Origin: Sporofaciens musculi
GTDB lineage: Bacteria > Bacillota > Clostridia > Lachnospirales > Lachnospiraceae
Length of the DNA stretch: 64,000 nucleotides
Direction of reading: 5' to 3'
NCBI RefSeq assembly: GCF_009830285.1
Contig: NZ_WUQX01000001.1
Span: 4,960,501-5,024,500 of the forward strand
Part shown: piece after piece, positions 52,051-61,580 of the stretch
Layout of the letters: every line of letters starts with the position of its first letter
How positions within the stretch are numbered: the stretch's first letter is position 1
Notes under the pieces: model-generated
What the model saw: the letters and a program-made list of their open reading frames with translations, nothing else
Databases searched by the model: none
Told to the model about the DNA's origin: nothing
Made by a program: the position numbers and the translations under genes

Positions 52051-53844
52051 ATGGCAGATTTCGGGATACGTTTTTTCATCTGCAATATTCTCATTTGTGC
52101 CATCATAGGCATACTGCTTATGATAAAAAAAGTATTGAAAAATCACCTGACCAGCCGGATGCAGTTCAATTTATGGTTCCTGCTGCTCGGACTGTTGGCA
52201 GTTCCGTTTATTCCAGTTCGTCCGGTTCCGTTTTCACAGATTTTTTCATTACTTGACAAGTGGAAGAATGCTACGTCAGCGGGCATGGAAACTGTTACAG
52301 AAACAGCGGTAAATATGGAAGCATCCGGCACTGCAAGGCAGATGAATGATTTTGCGCTGTCCGTAAGCAGCAAAACGCCATCTGTTATCGGACTTATTCT
52401 GCTTGGGATATGGATCACCGGTATCTTTGCAATGCTGCTGTTAGTAATAAAATCGAAAACCCGCCTGAACTCTTTGAAGAAATCTGCTCTTCCTTTGCAG
52501 AGCAGGGAAGTCCGCATATTATACAGCAACTGCTTAAGCGAGCTGAAAATAAAAAAGGACATTCCCATTTACAGCACCGCCTTTTTGAAATCCCCTATTA
52601 TTGTGGGATTGTTCAAACCTTGTATTTATCTGCCAATCCACCTGATTTCGGATTTCAATGCCGTGGATATGCGATATATACTGCTGCATGAATTACAGCA
52701 TTACAAACATAAGGATGCCATTGCAAGCTATCTTATGAATTTTTTCGGCGTACTGTACTGGTTTAACCCATTGGTATGGTATGCGCTGAAGGAAATGCGA
52801 AGTGACAGGGAAGTCGCCTGTGATACCTCTGTCCTGAAGCTCCTTAGCGAAAACGACTATGAAGATTACGGCGATACACTGATTAACTTTGCTGAAAAAA
52901 TTTCACTTTCACCATTCCCCTTTGCTGCCGGAATCAGTGGGAATATGAAACAGATGCAGAAAAGGATTATCAATATATCTTCTTATGAAAATCCTTCCGT
53001 CTGGAAAAAGATAAAGGGATTTACTGCTTTCGGTATCATAGCCGTTATGCTTTTAGGGCTTACCCCTATGCTGTCCACCTATGCTGCGGATCAAAGCTAT
53101 TATAAGTGGGACATATCCCCCGAAAAGATTGATCTGGTTGACTTATCTGCATATTTTAACGGATATGAAGGAAGTTTTGTTTTATATGATTTAAAAGGCG
53201 ATACATGGAGCATTTATGACATGGAGCATGCCACTTTACGGACAGCGCCAAATTCTACCTATAAAATATATGACGCACTGTTTGGTTTGGAAGAGGGCAT
53301 TATCACGCCGGAAGCGTCTTTGGCGTGGAACGGGACTGACTACCCATTTGAAGCATGGAACGCTGATCAAAACTTGTATTCTGCAATGGAGTCTTCCGTC
53401 AACTGGTATTTTCAGGAAATTGATAGACAGATCGGAGTATCCGCTCTCAGGAACTATGTGAAAAAAATCGGATACGGGAATGAAAATATAAATTCAGACC
53501 TTTCCTCTTACTGGATGCAGTCAACACTAAAAATTTCCCCAGTGGAACAGGTTGAACTTTTAAAAGACCTATACAACAACGACTTTGGCTTTACACTGGA
53601 AAATGTTAATACAATAAAGGATTCCATCTGTCTCTTTTCATCTGATGACAGAAGTTTTTATGGAAAGACCGGAACCGGACGCATAGACGGTCAGGATGTG
53701 AACGGCTGGTTTGTCGGTTTTGTCTGCACCAATGGGAATACATACTTTTTTGCTACAAACATTCAAGGCAATGCCAATGCCACCGGAAACAGCGCAAGCG
53801 AAATAACGAAGTCTATATTATCAGAACTGAATATTTGGGAATAG
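52051..53844 (+). CDS. blaR1: BlaR1-like sensor-transducer with M56 protease and penicillin-binding domain
   Basis: A 597-aa protein. Membrane segments lie near residues 5-25, 38-56, 112-133 and 323-343. The cytoplasmic M56 zinc protease has HELQH at 213-217 and a downstream EMRSDREVACD helix. The extracellular C-terminus (350-597) is a class-D-beta-lactamase-like sensor with STYK (402-405, acylated serine), a SSV motif near 449 and KTG at 539-541. Acylation by a beta-lactam or similar ligand should activate the protease, which then inactivates BlaI. All key residues are present. Confidence 0.95.
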   Translation: MADFGIRFFICNILICAIIGILLMIKKVLKNHLTSRMQFNLWFLLLGLLAVPFIPVRPVPFSQIFSLLDKWKNATSAGMETVTETAVNMEASGTARQMNDFALSVSSKTPSVIGLILLGIWITGIFAMLLLVIKSKTRLNSLKKSALPLQSREVRILYSNCLSELKIKKDIPIYSTAFLKSPIIVGLFKPCIYLPIHLISDFNAVDMRYILLHELQHYKHKDAIASYLMNFFGVLYWFNPLVWYALKEMRSDREVACDTSVLKLLSENDYEDYGDTLINFAEKISLSPFPFAAGISGNMKQMQKRIINISSYENPSVWKKIKGFTAFGIIAVMLLGLTPMLSTYAADQSYYKWDISPEKIDLVDLSAYFNGYEGSFVLYDLKGDTWSIYDMEHATLRTAPNSTYKIYDALFGLEEGIITPEASLAWNGTDYPFEAWNADQNLYSAMESSVNWYFQEIDRQIGVSALRNYVKKIGYGNENINSDLSSYWMQSTLKISPVEQVELLKDLYNNDFGFTLENVNTIKDSICLFSSDDRSFYGKTGTGRIDGQDVNGWFVGFVCTNGNTYFFATNIQGNANATGNSASEITKSILSELNIWE

Positions 53845-53850
53845 GAATAA

Positions 53851-53880
53851 CGGGTAAATTGTCATCTCGACTTTTACCCG
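53851..53880 (+). terminator. Terminator after blaR1
   Basis: Stem CGGGTAAA/TTTACCCG with a 14-base loop, followed by a T-rich GTATTTTAT, 7 bases past the stop codon. Confidence 0.7.
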
Positions 53881-53899
53881 GTATTTTATACCTTTTCCA

Positions 53900-54099
53900 A
53901 ACACAGAGTGACACATTTGCATTTCATACCTGTTTTATGCAATGGCATCAATTGAAACATCCCTCTGCTTGGAGCAACAAAATCCTTGCGCAATTTACCA
54001 TCTGAGCTCGAATGGCTCTAGCCCTGATCTGTACTTCAAAATATGAACGGGCGTCAGCATCAAGAGTGATAATGGACGTTTTAGTTGTACATTACTCAT
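53900..54099 (-). pseudogene. IS630-family transposase N-terminal remnant
   Basis: Minus-strand translation across three frames gives MSNVQLKRP, ITLDADARSYFEVQIRARA (continuing IRAQMVNCARILLLQAEGCF) and SIDAIA/KTGMK. This is the conserved N-terminal region of IS630-type transposases, broken by at least two frameshifts and an in-frame stop. No DDE domain or terminal repeats remain. It overlaps the 3' end of the neighbouring truncated membrane-protein gene by 8 bp, so the insertion may have caused that truncation. Confidence 0.65.
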
Positions 54100-55354
54100 T
54101 ATTGTTTGCTATCCCACTTGATATATCATATATAATGTCTAACGTTGAATACTTAAGCATCAATTTCTCGGCATTATTCTGTATTTTGGTTTTATAGAAC
54201 TCAATTGTTTCTTCTTCACTCATATCGTTTATAATATCAACCTTGATGTATCCTAAATTCTTTTCTTCATAGCAGCGTAGCCAAAATACTTTTTCAGAGT
54301 CATCTATTACATTTCCATCGAATTCAAAAAAGGGAACACACAAATATTTATCCATGCTGTATTCACTATTTTCTATTTTTATATTTAGCCCCTGTTCAAA
54401 AAAGCCAATTATTTCGTATTCAAAATCCTTCTCCAAATAATTAAGTTTTATGCTATCTCCTATTGAATAATAAGATTTATAATCATTGCCAAGAATAATA
54501 GGAACTTTTTCATTTCTTTTATACTGAAAATCAGATTCGCAAAATCCCCTACCCTCTCCTATAAAATCAAAAAAATGATTATATGCATTCAGATTTAACT
54601 GAAAGCTATTTAATGATGATATAAAACAGTTTTCTCCATCAATTTCAATTTCTTGATTCTTGATTGGAACCCCATCATAACATTTCAAAAAACTATCGTC
54701 CATATTCCAATAAAACTTCGATTGAAGTGGTTGATTGTAAATTTCATAAAATTCAAATTGGTCATTTAAAATCTGATTAAAAGAAATCATTCTCTCTAAA
54801 GAATCATGATCTTCAAAAAGAGCTGTCAGCTCACTTGCGTTGGCATAAGTATCAACAACACCAATTAGTCTTAATTCTTGATGAGTCTCAAAATTTATTT
54901 CTTCTGTTTCATCCATACTGTTTTGCGATGAAATATTCCCATACCTATCCCAATCCGTTAATTGTTTTACCTCTTTTTTTCCATCAAAATATAGGATAAT
55001 CTGTTCGTCGATTTGTTCATCTCCTGACAGAATAACTTCCACACAATCCTCATGCCATGTAACCTCCCATATACTGCTGCGTATGCACCCACCGTCATCA
55101 AACAGCTCAAAGTCCGCTTTGGATATTTTGCTTTCGCCCTCATAAAGAATCAGCCTCCCCGAAGCAGAACCAAACGGGAAGTCTGCCTCTCCGACAGCCT
55201 GTAAAACCAGTTCATAAGTTTCATCCGGTGAAACAGAAATATCTACCGTTGTTATTTTGTAATCTGATACATATACAATACTCACCCAAAACACAACGAT
55301 TATAATAAAAACAACAGCTATAACGCCTAAGATAACCTTCATTATTTTTTTCAT
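54092..55354 (-). CDS. Chimeric, truncated membrane protein with FtsX-like extracellular domain
   Basis: 420 aa from the ATG at 55354 (MKKIMKVILGV), with AAAGGA nine bases upstream. One membrane anchor (residues 5-27). Residues 35-135 are a beta-rich extracellular module (VSPDETYELVLQAVGE; LFDDGGCIRSSIWEVTW). Residues 155-415 match the MacB/FtsX-type extracellular region of the frameshifted gene at 60326-61454, for example KVPIILGNDYKSYYSIGD and YEIIGFFEQG. The three C-terminal membrane helices of that relative are missing; the frame ends at IS630 debris. It looks like a fusion followed by truncation. Confidence 0.75.
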   Translation of the reverse strand: MKKIMKVILGVIAVVFIIIVVFWVSIVYVSDYKITTVDISVSPDETYELVLQAVGEADFPFGSASGRLILYEGESKISKADFELFDDGGCIRSSIWEVTWHEDCVEVILSGDEQIDEQIILYFDGKKEVKQLTDWDRYGNISSQNSMDETEEINFETHQELRLIGVVDTYANASELTALFEDHDSLERMISFNQILNDQFEFYEIYNQPLQSKFYWNMDDSFLKCYDGVPIKNQEIEIDGENCFISSLNSFQLNLNAYNHFFDFIGEGRGFCESDFQYKRNEKVPIILGNDYKSYYSIGDSIKLNYLEKDFEYEIIGFFEQGLNIKIENSEYSMDKYLCVPFFEFDGNVIDDSEKVFWLRCYEEKNLGYIKVDIINDMSEEETIEFYKTKIQNNAEKLMLKYSTLDIIYDISSGIANNNE

Positions 55355-55396
55355 CGCTTCATATCCTTTCTTTTTCAATACCAGACAATGTTATAA

Positions 55397-56641
55397 TCAC
55401 TTTCTAACAATCCGATATTGATATTCCGGTATATTTGAAAGCCCATCATCCAAAATTTTATTTCCCAGATACCTAAAACTCCCATCTTCTGCAAACTTCA
55501 CTGTAAGCTCATGGGTTATTACTGCATCGTCACATAGAATCATGCTGCACACCGCATCCACAGTTAATGTGAGAGTTCCATCTTTGTTTTCTCTGATGTC
55601 CGTAACCTCTGGAAAGGAAGTTCCAAAATAGGTAGGCGCATAATTAAAACATCCTAATCTTTCCCACATATAAGTTTGTTTCTCTTCGTCAAATACCGCA
55701 TAGCTTTCTATCTCCTCCGCCGTTACCGGAAGATACTCCATGATCAGACTCTCAAACTCATCCTTTGGTATTCCGTCCGGATAATTTTCTGAAGGAAACT
55801 GCTCCTGATATTTCATTGCATATAAGTATTCGTACAGCCCATTATAATCCAGACTTTCCATACGGTCTATGTCCCAATCAGAGCATAAAAGGTTATTTCC
55901 CTGATAAGCTAACCCAAGCACACATTTTTCTGACATTTCCCTGTTTTTCTCTGTGATAGGCTTTACTCTGACCATGCAGCTCCCATCCACGATTTCAGTC
56001 ACTTCCGGGTACTCCGGTACGCATAACTCATAACAGAACCATCCCTTATCAGTAAATTTCCATTCCTTGATCCGGGTATATGAAATATATGTTATCACGG
56101 GCTTATCATCATCGCTCCATGCAGCTTTTGCTGATAATATATACATATCCTTTCCGTCATAAATATATTTATATCTCCCAACGCCTCCGTCCGAATGTAT
56201 TTCATAGCAGACTGCTGAACCGCTTCTGCCCGCTATGGAAGCATTTAAAAAATCTTCCAGCTCTTTGTAGTTTTCCATATCAGAATATAGTGCTGTTACC
56301 GTAACCGAGCATCCGATACTTTTCAGTTTTTCTACCATCTGATCTATGATTTCATCTGCAATAATAACATTAGACGCATAGCCTTTATCTGCGTTTTTGT
56401 ATAGTTCTGCTATAAGTTCCATCTTTTCTTTACAATCATCTTCTGCCTCTTTCCGTTCACTGTCACTCACCAGAAGATCATAACCCTTTGCTATTCTGTC
56501 CGTTTCTGTACTTTCTTCTGTTATATCTTCTTTGGCTTCACTGTCAGATACAATTTCCGTTCTTTCCCTGCCGTTATTACAGGCACAAAATGAAACACAG
56601 CATAGCAGCATAATGACCAGCAGAATATCTCTTTTCTTCAT
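55397..56641 (-). CDS. Lipoprotein, DUF6070-like paralogue 3
   Basis: 414 aa from the ATG at 56641, with GAGGTG five bases upstream. The signal peptide ends in a lipobox-like SFCAC at about residue 22. A Ser/Glu linker follows. The body matches the two paralogues upstream in order: a DxENYKELEDF motif, a TEKGWFCYEL-type region, a LGLAYQGNNLLCSDWD region, and C-terminal ENKDGTLTLTVDAV with DGSFRYLGNKI. Membrane-attached on the outer face; function unknown. Last intact lipoprotein of the operon from the 60 kb promoter. Confidence 0.8.
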   Translation of the reverse strand: MKKRDILLVIMLLCCVSFCACNNGRERTEIVSDSEAKEDITEESTETDRIAKGYDLLVSDSERKEAEDDCKEKMELIAELYKNADKGYASNVIIADEIIDQMVEKLKSIGCSVTVTALYSDMENYKELEDFLNASIAGRSGSAVCYEIHSDGGVGRYKYIYDGKDMYILSAKAAWSDDDKPVITYISYTRIKEWKFTDKGWFCYELCVPEYPEVTEIVDGSCMVRVKPITEKNREMSEKCVLGLAYQGNNLLCSDWDIDRMESLDYNGLYEYLYAMKYQEQFPSENYPDGIPKDEFESLIMEYLPVTAEEIESYAVFDEEKQTYMWERLGCFNYAPTYFGTSFPEVTDIRENKDGTLTLTVDAVCSMILCDDAVITHELTVKFAEDGSFRYLGNKILDDGLSNIPEYQYRIVRK

Positions 56642-56686
56642 AAACACACCTCAAATCTCCGCCTTACCATATGTCTGTCCGAAACA

Positions 56687-57388
56687 TCACCATTCTACCG
56701 CATTAAAATCCAAATCTTCTACCGGGATATATTCGTCACTTTTCTGGAAAACATTTATCACGAAAGCTGTGACAATTCCATTATCCTTTTTTATCCTGCT
56801 GCGTGGGATTGAACTGCTATCCAGCAATCCTGCTAAATCGAACCACATTTTAAATTCTTCTTCCGTAACCTCTTTTCCATTGACAATCGCTGTCTCCGGA
56901 TTATATTCGTCAAAAACCCCTGTTATATATTCTCCATCATGGCATGAAAGACAGACATAACAGCTTCCATCTGAACCGCTATTTATAAGGATGACCGTGT
57001 TGTCCTTGTAATGCACTCCGTTAATACAGCCCCAATCTTCCGGTTCATATAAATCTGCAATCTTTTTTACGCTGCCGTTGTAATAGGTAAATATTCCTAC
57101 CGACACATCATCCCCTATGATCAATTCAGGAACACTATCATCATCAAAATCATGTATTCCGATATAACCAATGCATGAATCATTGTCTGCCCTTTCCTGC
57201 TCCTGCCGCAAGATATACGGATCTGCCAGATAACTTTCCATGTTGCGGACAATCTCTTTATAAGCATCCTCCCATTTCCCATTAGAATCCTTTTGATTTT
57301 CCCCAGCTTTTCCACAGGCACAGAACAGGGCAGCACACAACATCACATTCGCAATTAAAATAATCTTTTTCTTTAATTTCATAATCAT
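56687..57388 (-). CDS. Lipoprotein with FG-GAP/VCBS-like segment
   Basis: A 233-aa protein with a signal peptide and lipobox LFCACG near residue 25. The stretch IHDFDDDSVPELIIGDD is like the calcium-binding loop of FG-GAP/VCBS-type repeats. It has many Asp and Glu residues and no catalytic motif. It starts 8 bases after the stop of the upstream DUF6070-like gene, so it is co-transcribed. Surface location is firm; role unknown. Confidence 0.75.
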   Translation of the reverse strand: MIMKLKKKIILIANVMLCAALFCACGKAGENQKDSNGKWEDAYKEIVRNMESYLADPYILRQEQERADNDSCIGYIGIHDFDDDSVPELIIGDDVSVGIFTYYNGSVKKIADLYEPEDWGCINGVHYKDNTVILINSGSDGSCYVCLSCHDGEYITGVFDEYNPETAIVNGKEVTEEEFKMWFDLAGLLDSSSIPRSRIKKDNGIVTAFVINVFQKSDEYIPVEDLDFNAVEW

Positions 57389-57395
57389 TCTTCTT

Positions 57396-58697
57396 TCATC
57401 TTCCTCCCTTTGGCACTTCCAGTTCTTTCTGCTCTATCGAGTTAGATAAATATCGGAATGTGCCATCATCAAACGGCTGTACCACAATCGTGTTGGTAAA
57501 TGCACGATCAGAATTATAATCTGCCCATACACCGTCTACAACAAGCGTAATTGTTCCGTCCGGATTTTCTGTATAATCAATAACCTCCCCAAAAGGCGGA
57601 TACTGGCTTGCAAATATCATCTCATACTCATAGCTGTTACTGTCCTCGTCATATCCGCATTTTTCCCGTAACTGCTCTATTGACACCGGAAAACAGGTAG
57701 TCATTATCTTTTCATATATGTCCGCAGGTATTCTCCAGTTTTCCGTCCTTAAAATTTCTCCGGTGTATATCCGGTATATATCTTCAAACATACAAGGCAT
57801 CAGAATATCTTCCACATTCTTACTGTCCCAGTTTGTTACAAGGACATTGTAATTGACATAGCTTAACCCATATACATATTTCGCTGTCAGCTCCCTGCAT
57901 TTATCGGAAAGCGGCTTTATCCTCCAATACTGCCGCAGGCTGGAATGAGCAATCGGATTTTCATACGCATAGATAAAATATCCTTTCTCCGTCAGATTGA
58001 TTTCTGCTATATCGCTGACTAAAGTATCCTTAATCTCCGGTATACCGCCCTCCTGCCATCCAATCCCCACATAATATGTCTGCAATCTGTTGTCCCTATA
58101 AATAAAAGTTACAGCCCCAATCAGTCCATCACGGTTTACTTCGTATATCGTTACCATAACATCACGTTTTTCCATATATGCGGCATAAAAATCTTCAATT
58201 TCTTCATAGTTTTCCATATTAGTATCTTCTGTAACGCTGACAAATCCCGCATTTCCGAGAAGTGCAACCGCTTCACGGCGCTGCTCTTTTGTAAACTCTT
58301 TGATATTGGAGCCGTAAGACACTCCTTCTTCCAGTTCTATGTCTTTATATACGTCCTTTACCTGCCCTGCCGCTTCCATCGCTCTATCTTTTAATTCATC
58401 TTTTTCTGATTCGGTAATCAGGCAATTTTCCGCCTGCGGAAGAAACCATAAAGATGATTCTGTATCTGATTTTGATTCTGATTCTGTTTCGCTTTCTTCT
58501 ATATTTTCTTCCGCAATATTATTACTCAGTATTTCATTTTCATTGCTGAAGGGTATTTCTACTGGCGGTTCCCACACTTCCTCTGCGTTCTTTTCAGAAC
58601 CCCTTTTCCCAAAAATAATACTGCATATTACAACAATGACTACCATCAACACGATAAGGAAACCATACTTTTTTAACAGCCATTTCACATCTTCCAC
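57396..58697 (-). CDS. Membrane-anchored DUF6070-like paralogue 2
   Basis: 433 aa starting at a GTG that overlaps the previous stop by one base (TAGTG), with GGAGGG upstream. One N-terminal membrane segment (residues 10-29) with no lipobox, then an acidic Ser/Glu linker to about residue 85. The conserved body includes NMENYEEIEDFYAAY, LTEKGYFIYAYE, YGLSYVNYNVLVTNWD and the C-terminal ENPDGTITLVVDGV with DDGTFRYLSNSI. It shares the whole domain order with paralogues 1 and 3. The DUF number is from memory. Confidence 0.8.
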   Translation of the reverse strand: MEDVKWLLKKYGFLIVLMVVIVVICSIIFGKRGSEKNAEEVWEPPVEIPFSNENEILSNNIAEENIEESETESESKSDTESSLWFLPQAENCLITESEKDELKDRAMEAAGQVKDVYKDIELEEGVSYGSNIKEFTKEQRREAVALLGNAGFVSVTEDTNMENYEEIEDFYAAYMEKRDVMVTIYEVNRDGLIGAVTFIYRDNRLQTYYVGIGWQEGGIPEIKDTLVSDIAEINLTEKGYFIYAYENPIAHSSLRQYWRIKPLSDKCRELTAKYVYGLSYVNYNVLVTNWDSKNVEDILMPCMFEDIYRIYTGEILRTENWRIPADIYEKIMTTCFPVSIEQLREKCGYDEDSNSYEYEMIFASQYPPFGEVIDYTENPDGTITLVVDGVWADYNSDRAFTNTIVVQPFDDGTFRYLSNSIEQKELEVPKGGR

Positions 58698-60040
58698 TAT
58701 TCATTCCCTCCATATACCTCTTCCCATTCTTCCTCTGTCAGACGGTTAGAATGCCACCAAATATCCCGTTCATCTTCCAGAGAAATCATCTCATTCGATA
58801 CATACTGGAACCCATCCCCATCTAATAAACGGATTACTGTTTTATGTGAGTATGCCAAAGAGGTATTACCGTTTGGATATACAGCATTGATGATAAGCGT
58901 GATTGTTCCATCCGGATTTTCACCGTCAGCAGAGCTGACGGTGGCATCACTGACAATATAGTCTACTACTTCCGGATATGGAATATCAGGATATTCCGCC
59001 TCATAAAATCCCCGTGGTCTGTACTCATAAGCTGCCTCCTCCGAAAGATATGTAGTTTTTTGCCGCAGTGTTTCTTTATCTATATCCATATATGTCATAA
59101 TGACATTTTCAAAAATCGCCTCCGGTATCCGGTAGACTGCGCCAACCCCTAAATTTTCATCTGCAACATAGGGAACAGGCTGCCTGTACAGGACTGGGTA
59201 AAAAATATCAAATGCATCATAAAAATCCAAATCTCCAAAATCTTCTTCGCTCCAATCCGTAAGGAATATATTATTCTGTTCATAACCGACCGGTAAGATA
59301 TACTTCCTGTTTAACTCCCTGCACGTTTCATCTAACGGCAGTATCCGCAATGCCGTATGCTCCGGCGTATCGCTTAGCGTAAGCGCAAAATTTTCATCCG
59401 AAAAATAACTTCCCTCAAAAAGCAGATAACCTTCTTCTGTATATTGCACAAGATTGGCCGGATAGCTTACGGTACTTCTATTTTGGATGTTTCCATTTTG
59501 GTCATACTGGTAGTATCCCCTGACAATATTTACGCTGCCATTCTCTGTCTCCAAATCAAACTTCCGAAATCCCAAGTCTGTGATTGCAACAATGGTAACT
59601 GCTCCGTTTTTCTTTTCCTCTACCGCTTTACAAAATTCTAATACCTGCTCTGCCCCTGTCATGTCAACCTGATTTTCACTGTCAACCGCCACATAACCAT
59701 TCTCACCCAGCCTTGCAACAATACGCCGCTTTGTTTCTGGACTGGCTAATGTATTTGTTTCTGCCGCCTCATTATAAATATCACGGTAAACTTCCGCTAT
59801 ATTCTCTGCACCACGGGAATCATCTTCACTTGACGGATACATTTCCTCATATTTTTTCTTCTGAATGTAACTCATATAGGTAACGAGCCATTCATCCGGT
59901 TTTGTTATATTAACTTCCTTTTTCGCTAAAATCAGCATAAATACTGCTATGCAAAGTGTAATTGCTGCCATAATACCTGTAATGATCCATACGAACCTTT
60001 TTGCTCTCTTTCTCCTGCTCCTTGTTTTCCTCTTTGCCAT
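58697..60040 (-). CDS. Membrane-anchored DUF6070-like paralogue 1
   Basis: 447 aa from the ATG at 60040 (MAKRKTRSRRKRAKR), with GGAGG seven bases upstream. A highly basic cytoplasmic start, one membrane segment (residues 17-39) and a large extracellular body. The conserved motifs are VTYMSYIQKKKYEE, YTEEGYLLFEGSYF, LPVGYEQNNIFLTDWS and the C-terminal ENPDGTITLIINAV. First gene of the operon, directly downstream of duplicated promoter R1 with two BlaI-type operators. Confidence 0.8.
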   Translation of the reverse strand: MAKRKTRSRRKRAKRFVWIITGIMAAITLCIAVFMLILAKKEVNITKPDEWLVTYMSYIQKKKYEEMYPSSEDDSRGAENIAEVYRDIYNEAAETNTLASPETKRRIVARLGENGYVAVDSENQVDMTGAEQVLEFCKAVEEKKNGAVTIVAITDLGFRKFDLETENGSVNIVRGYYQYDQNGNIQNRSTVSYPANLVQYTEEGYLLFEGSYFSDENFALTLSDTPEHTALRILPLDETCRELNRKYILPVGYEQNNIFLTDWSEEDFGDLDFYDAFDIFYPVLYRQPVPYVADENLGVGAVYRIPEAIFENVIMTYMDIDKETLRQKTTYLSEEAAYEYRPRGFYEAEYPDIPYPEVVDYIVSDATVSSADGENPDGTITLIINAVYPNGNTSLAYSHKTVIRLLDGDGFQYVSNEMISLEDERDIWWHSNRLTEEEWEEVYGGNE

Positions 60041-60080
60041 AAACTGTCCTCCAATCAAGACTGAATATTTGTCATAAATA

Positions 60081-60160
60081 TTACTGTTGTAAGATTTTAC
60101 AGCAAAAAAAATTATTCAGCTTTCCCAATAAATATTACGCCCGTAAGATTTATTAGTCAA
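60081..60160 (-). promoter_or_regulatory. BlaI-type promoter/operator R1 before the DUF6070-like operon
   Basis: Minus strand: TTGACT (60155-60160), a 17-base spacer and TAATAT (60132-60137). A dyad TTAC-N4-GTAA (60135-60146) overlaps the -10, and a second one lies downstream (60081-60092). The operators share the flank AATATTAC-N4-GTAAGATTT with those near blaI. Repression by BlaI and release through BlaR1 are predicted. Confidence 0.8.
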
Positions 60161-60187
60161 GTAAATTATGCAGAAACAAAAAAGACA
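60099..60187. repeat. 89-bp direct repeat R1
   Basis: It matches 61581-61669 over 89 bases with about six differences, three of them in the four central bases of the operator. Both copies carry the same promoter and operator arrangement, showing that a regulatory cassette was duplicated. Confidence 0.92.
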
Positions 60188-60214
60188 GGATTTCACATCC
60201 GCGGTCTGTCTCTC

Positions 60215-60295
60215 TTATTTGCCCTCCCAGATCGTTTCATTCTTCATGCTGACTAGCCACATTTTTAAAAAGCTGTAATCTGTTATTTTCGACAT
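60215..60295 (-). CDS. Possible 26-aa ORF or gene remnant
   Basis: The frame MSKITDYSFLKMWLVSMK, ending EGK, has a GGAG about 10 bases before the ATG. It lies between the FtsX-like gene and promoter R1. The start resembles the beginnings of longer Lachnospiraceae hypothetical proteins, so it may be a truncated remnant. Apart from this and the R1 promoter, the 285-bp gap holds nothing I recognise. Confidence 0.25.
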   Translation of the reverse strand: MSKITDYSFLKMWLVSMKNETIWEGK

Positions 60296-60325
60296 AACTG
60301 TTATTCTCCGCAAAATAAATAGAAA

Positions 60326-61454
60326 TCACTTTTCGTTTTGTAATACTCTGCAAATAACCATTGCACCAAAAGCTACAATTCCAATAACCAGAAAATGTGC
60401 AAGACTAAATACTTTGATTCCCAACACAACAATATAGACTACTTGAATCAATACATAGAAAATACTTGCCAAAATTGATATGAGCAATCCATATAAAAAA
60501 AAACAGTGAGTACGTTTTATTTTGCCACGCCAAGCGATTTTAGACAATTTCTTTATCAACCATATTTCATACAAAAATGTTAAAAAGACAATGCCCCATA
60601 CTATTTCCTGAAATATTTCAATATTAGTGCCAAACTTCTCTTCAAAAGCATATTCCATAGGACGAATGCTCCATGTATATGTACCTACATCTGCATTTTC
60701 CAATAATGGTCTGACAAACGAATAAAAGATTTCTTTATTATCCTCCAGTACTTCAATGATTCCGCTGGTTTTATTCGCGTAATGTATTTTCAGTCCATCA
60801 GTAATTTCAACATTATCTTCTATAGTAAAACTTGGCATCACGATATACTTATCTAAATCAATAGGGTAATCAAAACTATCAATTTGGCTCCCCTTCTCTA
60901 AAAACCCAACTACCTTAAATGTATAGTCATCATATAAATAGGTAAATATAAAAGTATCTTCCAGCTTATAAATTGAAGAATACAGATTCCCCATTAAAAT
61001 TGGAATTTCGTTTTCTTTTTTTTAAGATAAAATCGTTTTCCAACAATGAACTTCCCTTTAAAATCTTAATATGAAAATCGTCTATTACATTTTTACTTAT
61101 CTGTATACAATCGATAGCTGAACACTGGTTCTCTAGTTCTCCTGATATTGCGCTGTAAAACTCCTTCTGTTCACTAAAGTTTTCAAGATATTGAGAATAT
61201 ATTTCATAGTACTTATACCCTTCTTTTTGGTTTTCAATTAACGCGTTATATAACGCAGCAAAATCTTGTAGTTCCTTATTTAAAGGATTGTCCTCATGCT
61301 GAATGGAAAAAGTAATTCCCTTATTATTTTTTCTTTCTGTTTCTGAAACTCTTAACAATACATTCAGCCACTTATTAAATAAAGGCAGACAGATAATAAG
61401 CGCTAAAAGAAATGAAATAAGAACAAGAAGTCCTATTTTCCTCATTCGTTCCAT
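60326..61454 (-). pseudogene. FtsX/MacB-like permease interrupted by a frameshift in an A8 tract
   Basis: Two frames, 61454 to about 61017 and then onward to 60326, form one protein of about 376 aa. It has an N-terminal membrane helix (residues 8-28), an extracellular domain, and three C-terminal helices, the four-helix FtsX topology. The frame changes at eight consecutive A residues (about 61018-61025). With seven A's it reads DFILKKENEIPILMGN, matching DFQYKRNEKVPIILGN of the chimeric relative at 54092-55354. GGAGA precedes the ATG. No ATPase partner is nearby. It could be dead, phase-variable, rescued by slippage, or a sequencing error. Confidence 0.75.
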
Positions 61455-61502
61455 AATGTTTTCTCTCCGTTTTCTTTCTTGCGACTTTTCTTGAGCAATT
61501 CA

Positions 61503-61577
61503 TTATTCAACTTCTACTTCCATCGTTACTCCGTCTAACGGTAATAATACATCAGTATCCGCATTTCTTATGGAGAT
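61503..61577 (-). pseudogene. Fragment of the Ig-like lipoprotein gene
   Basis: Bases 61516-61577 match 62008-62069, inside the intact lipoprotein gene, with four differences. Translation gives ISIRNADTDVLLPLDGVTME followed by a stop. It abuts promoter R2 with only three bases between, so a second copy of the lipoprotein gene was apparently deleted from its leader to its middle, leaving this scar. Confidence 0.85.
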
Positions 61578-61580
61578 TTG

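Noticed and set aside
53250-53844. Possible separate class D beta-lactamase
   Set aside because: The STYK and KTG motifs are in the same frame as the M56 domain and form the sensor domain of BlaR1; no signal peptide or start lies before them.
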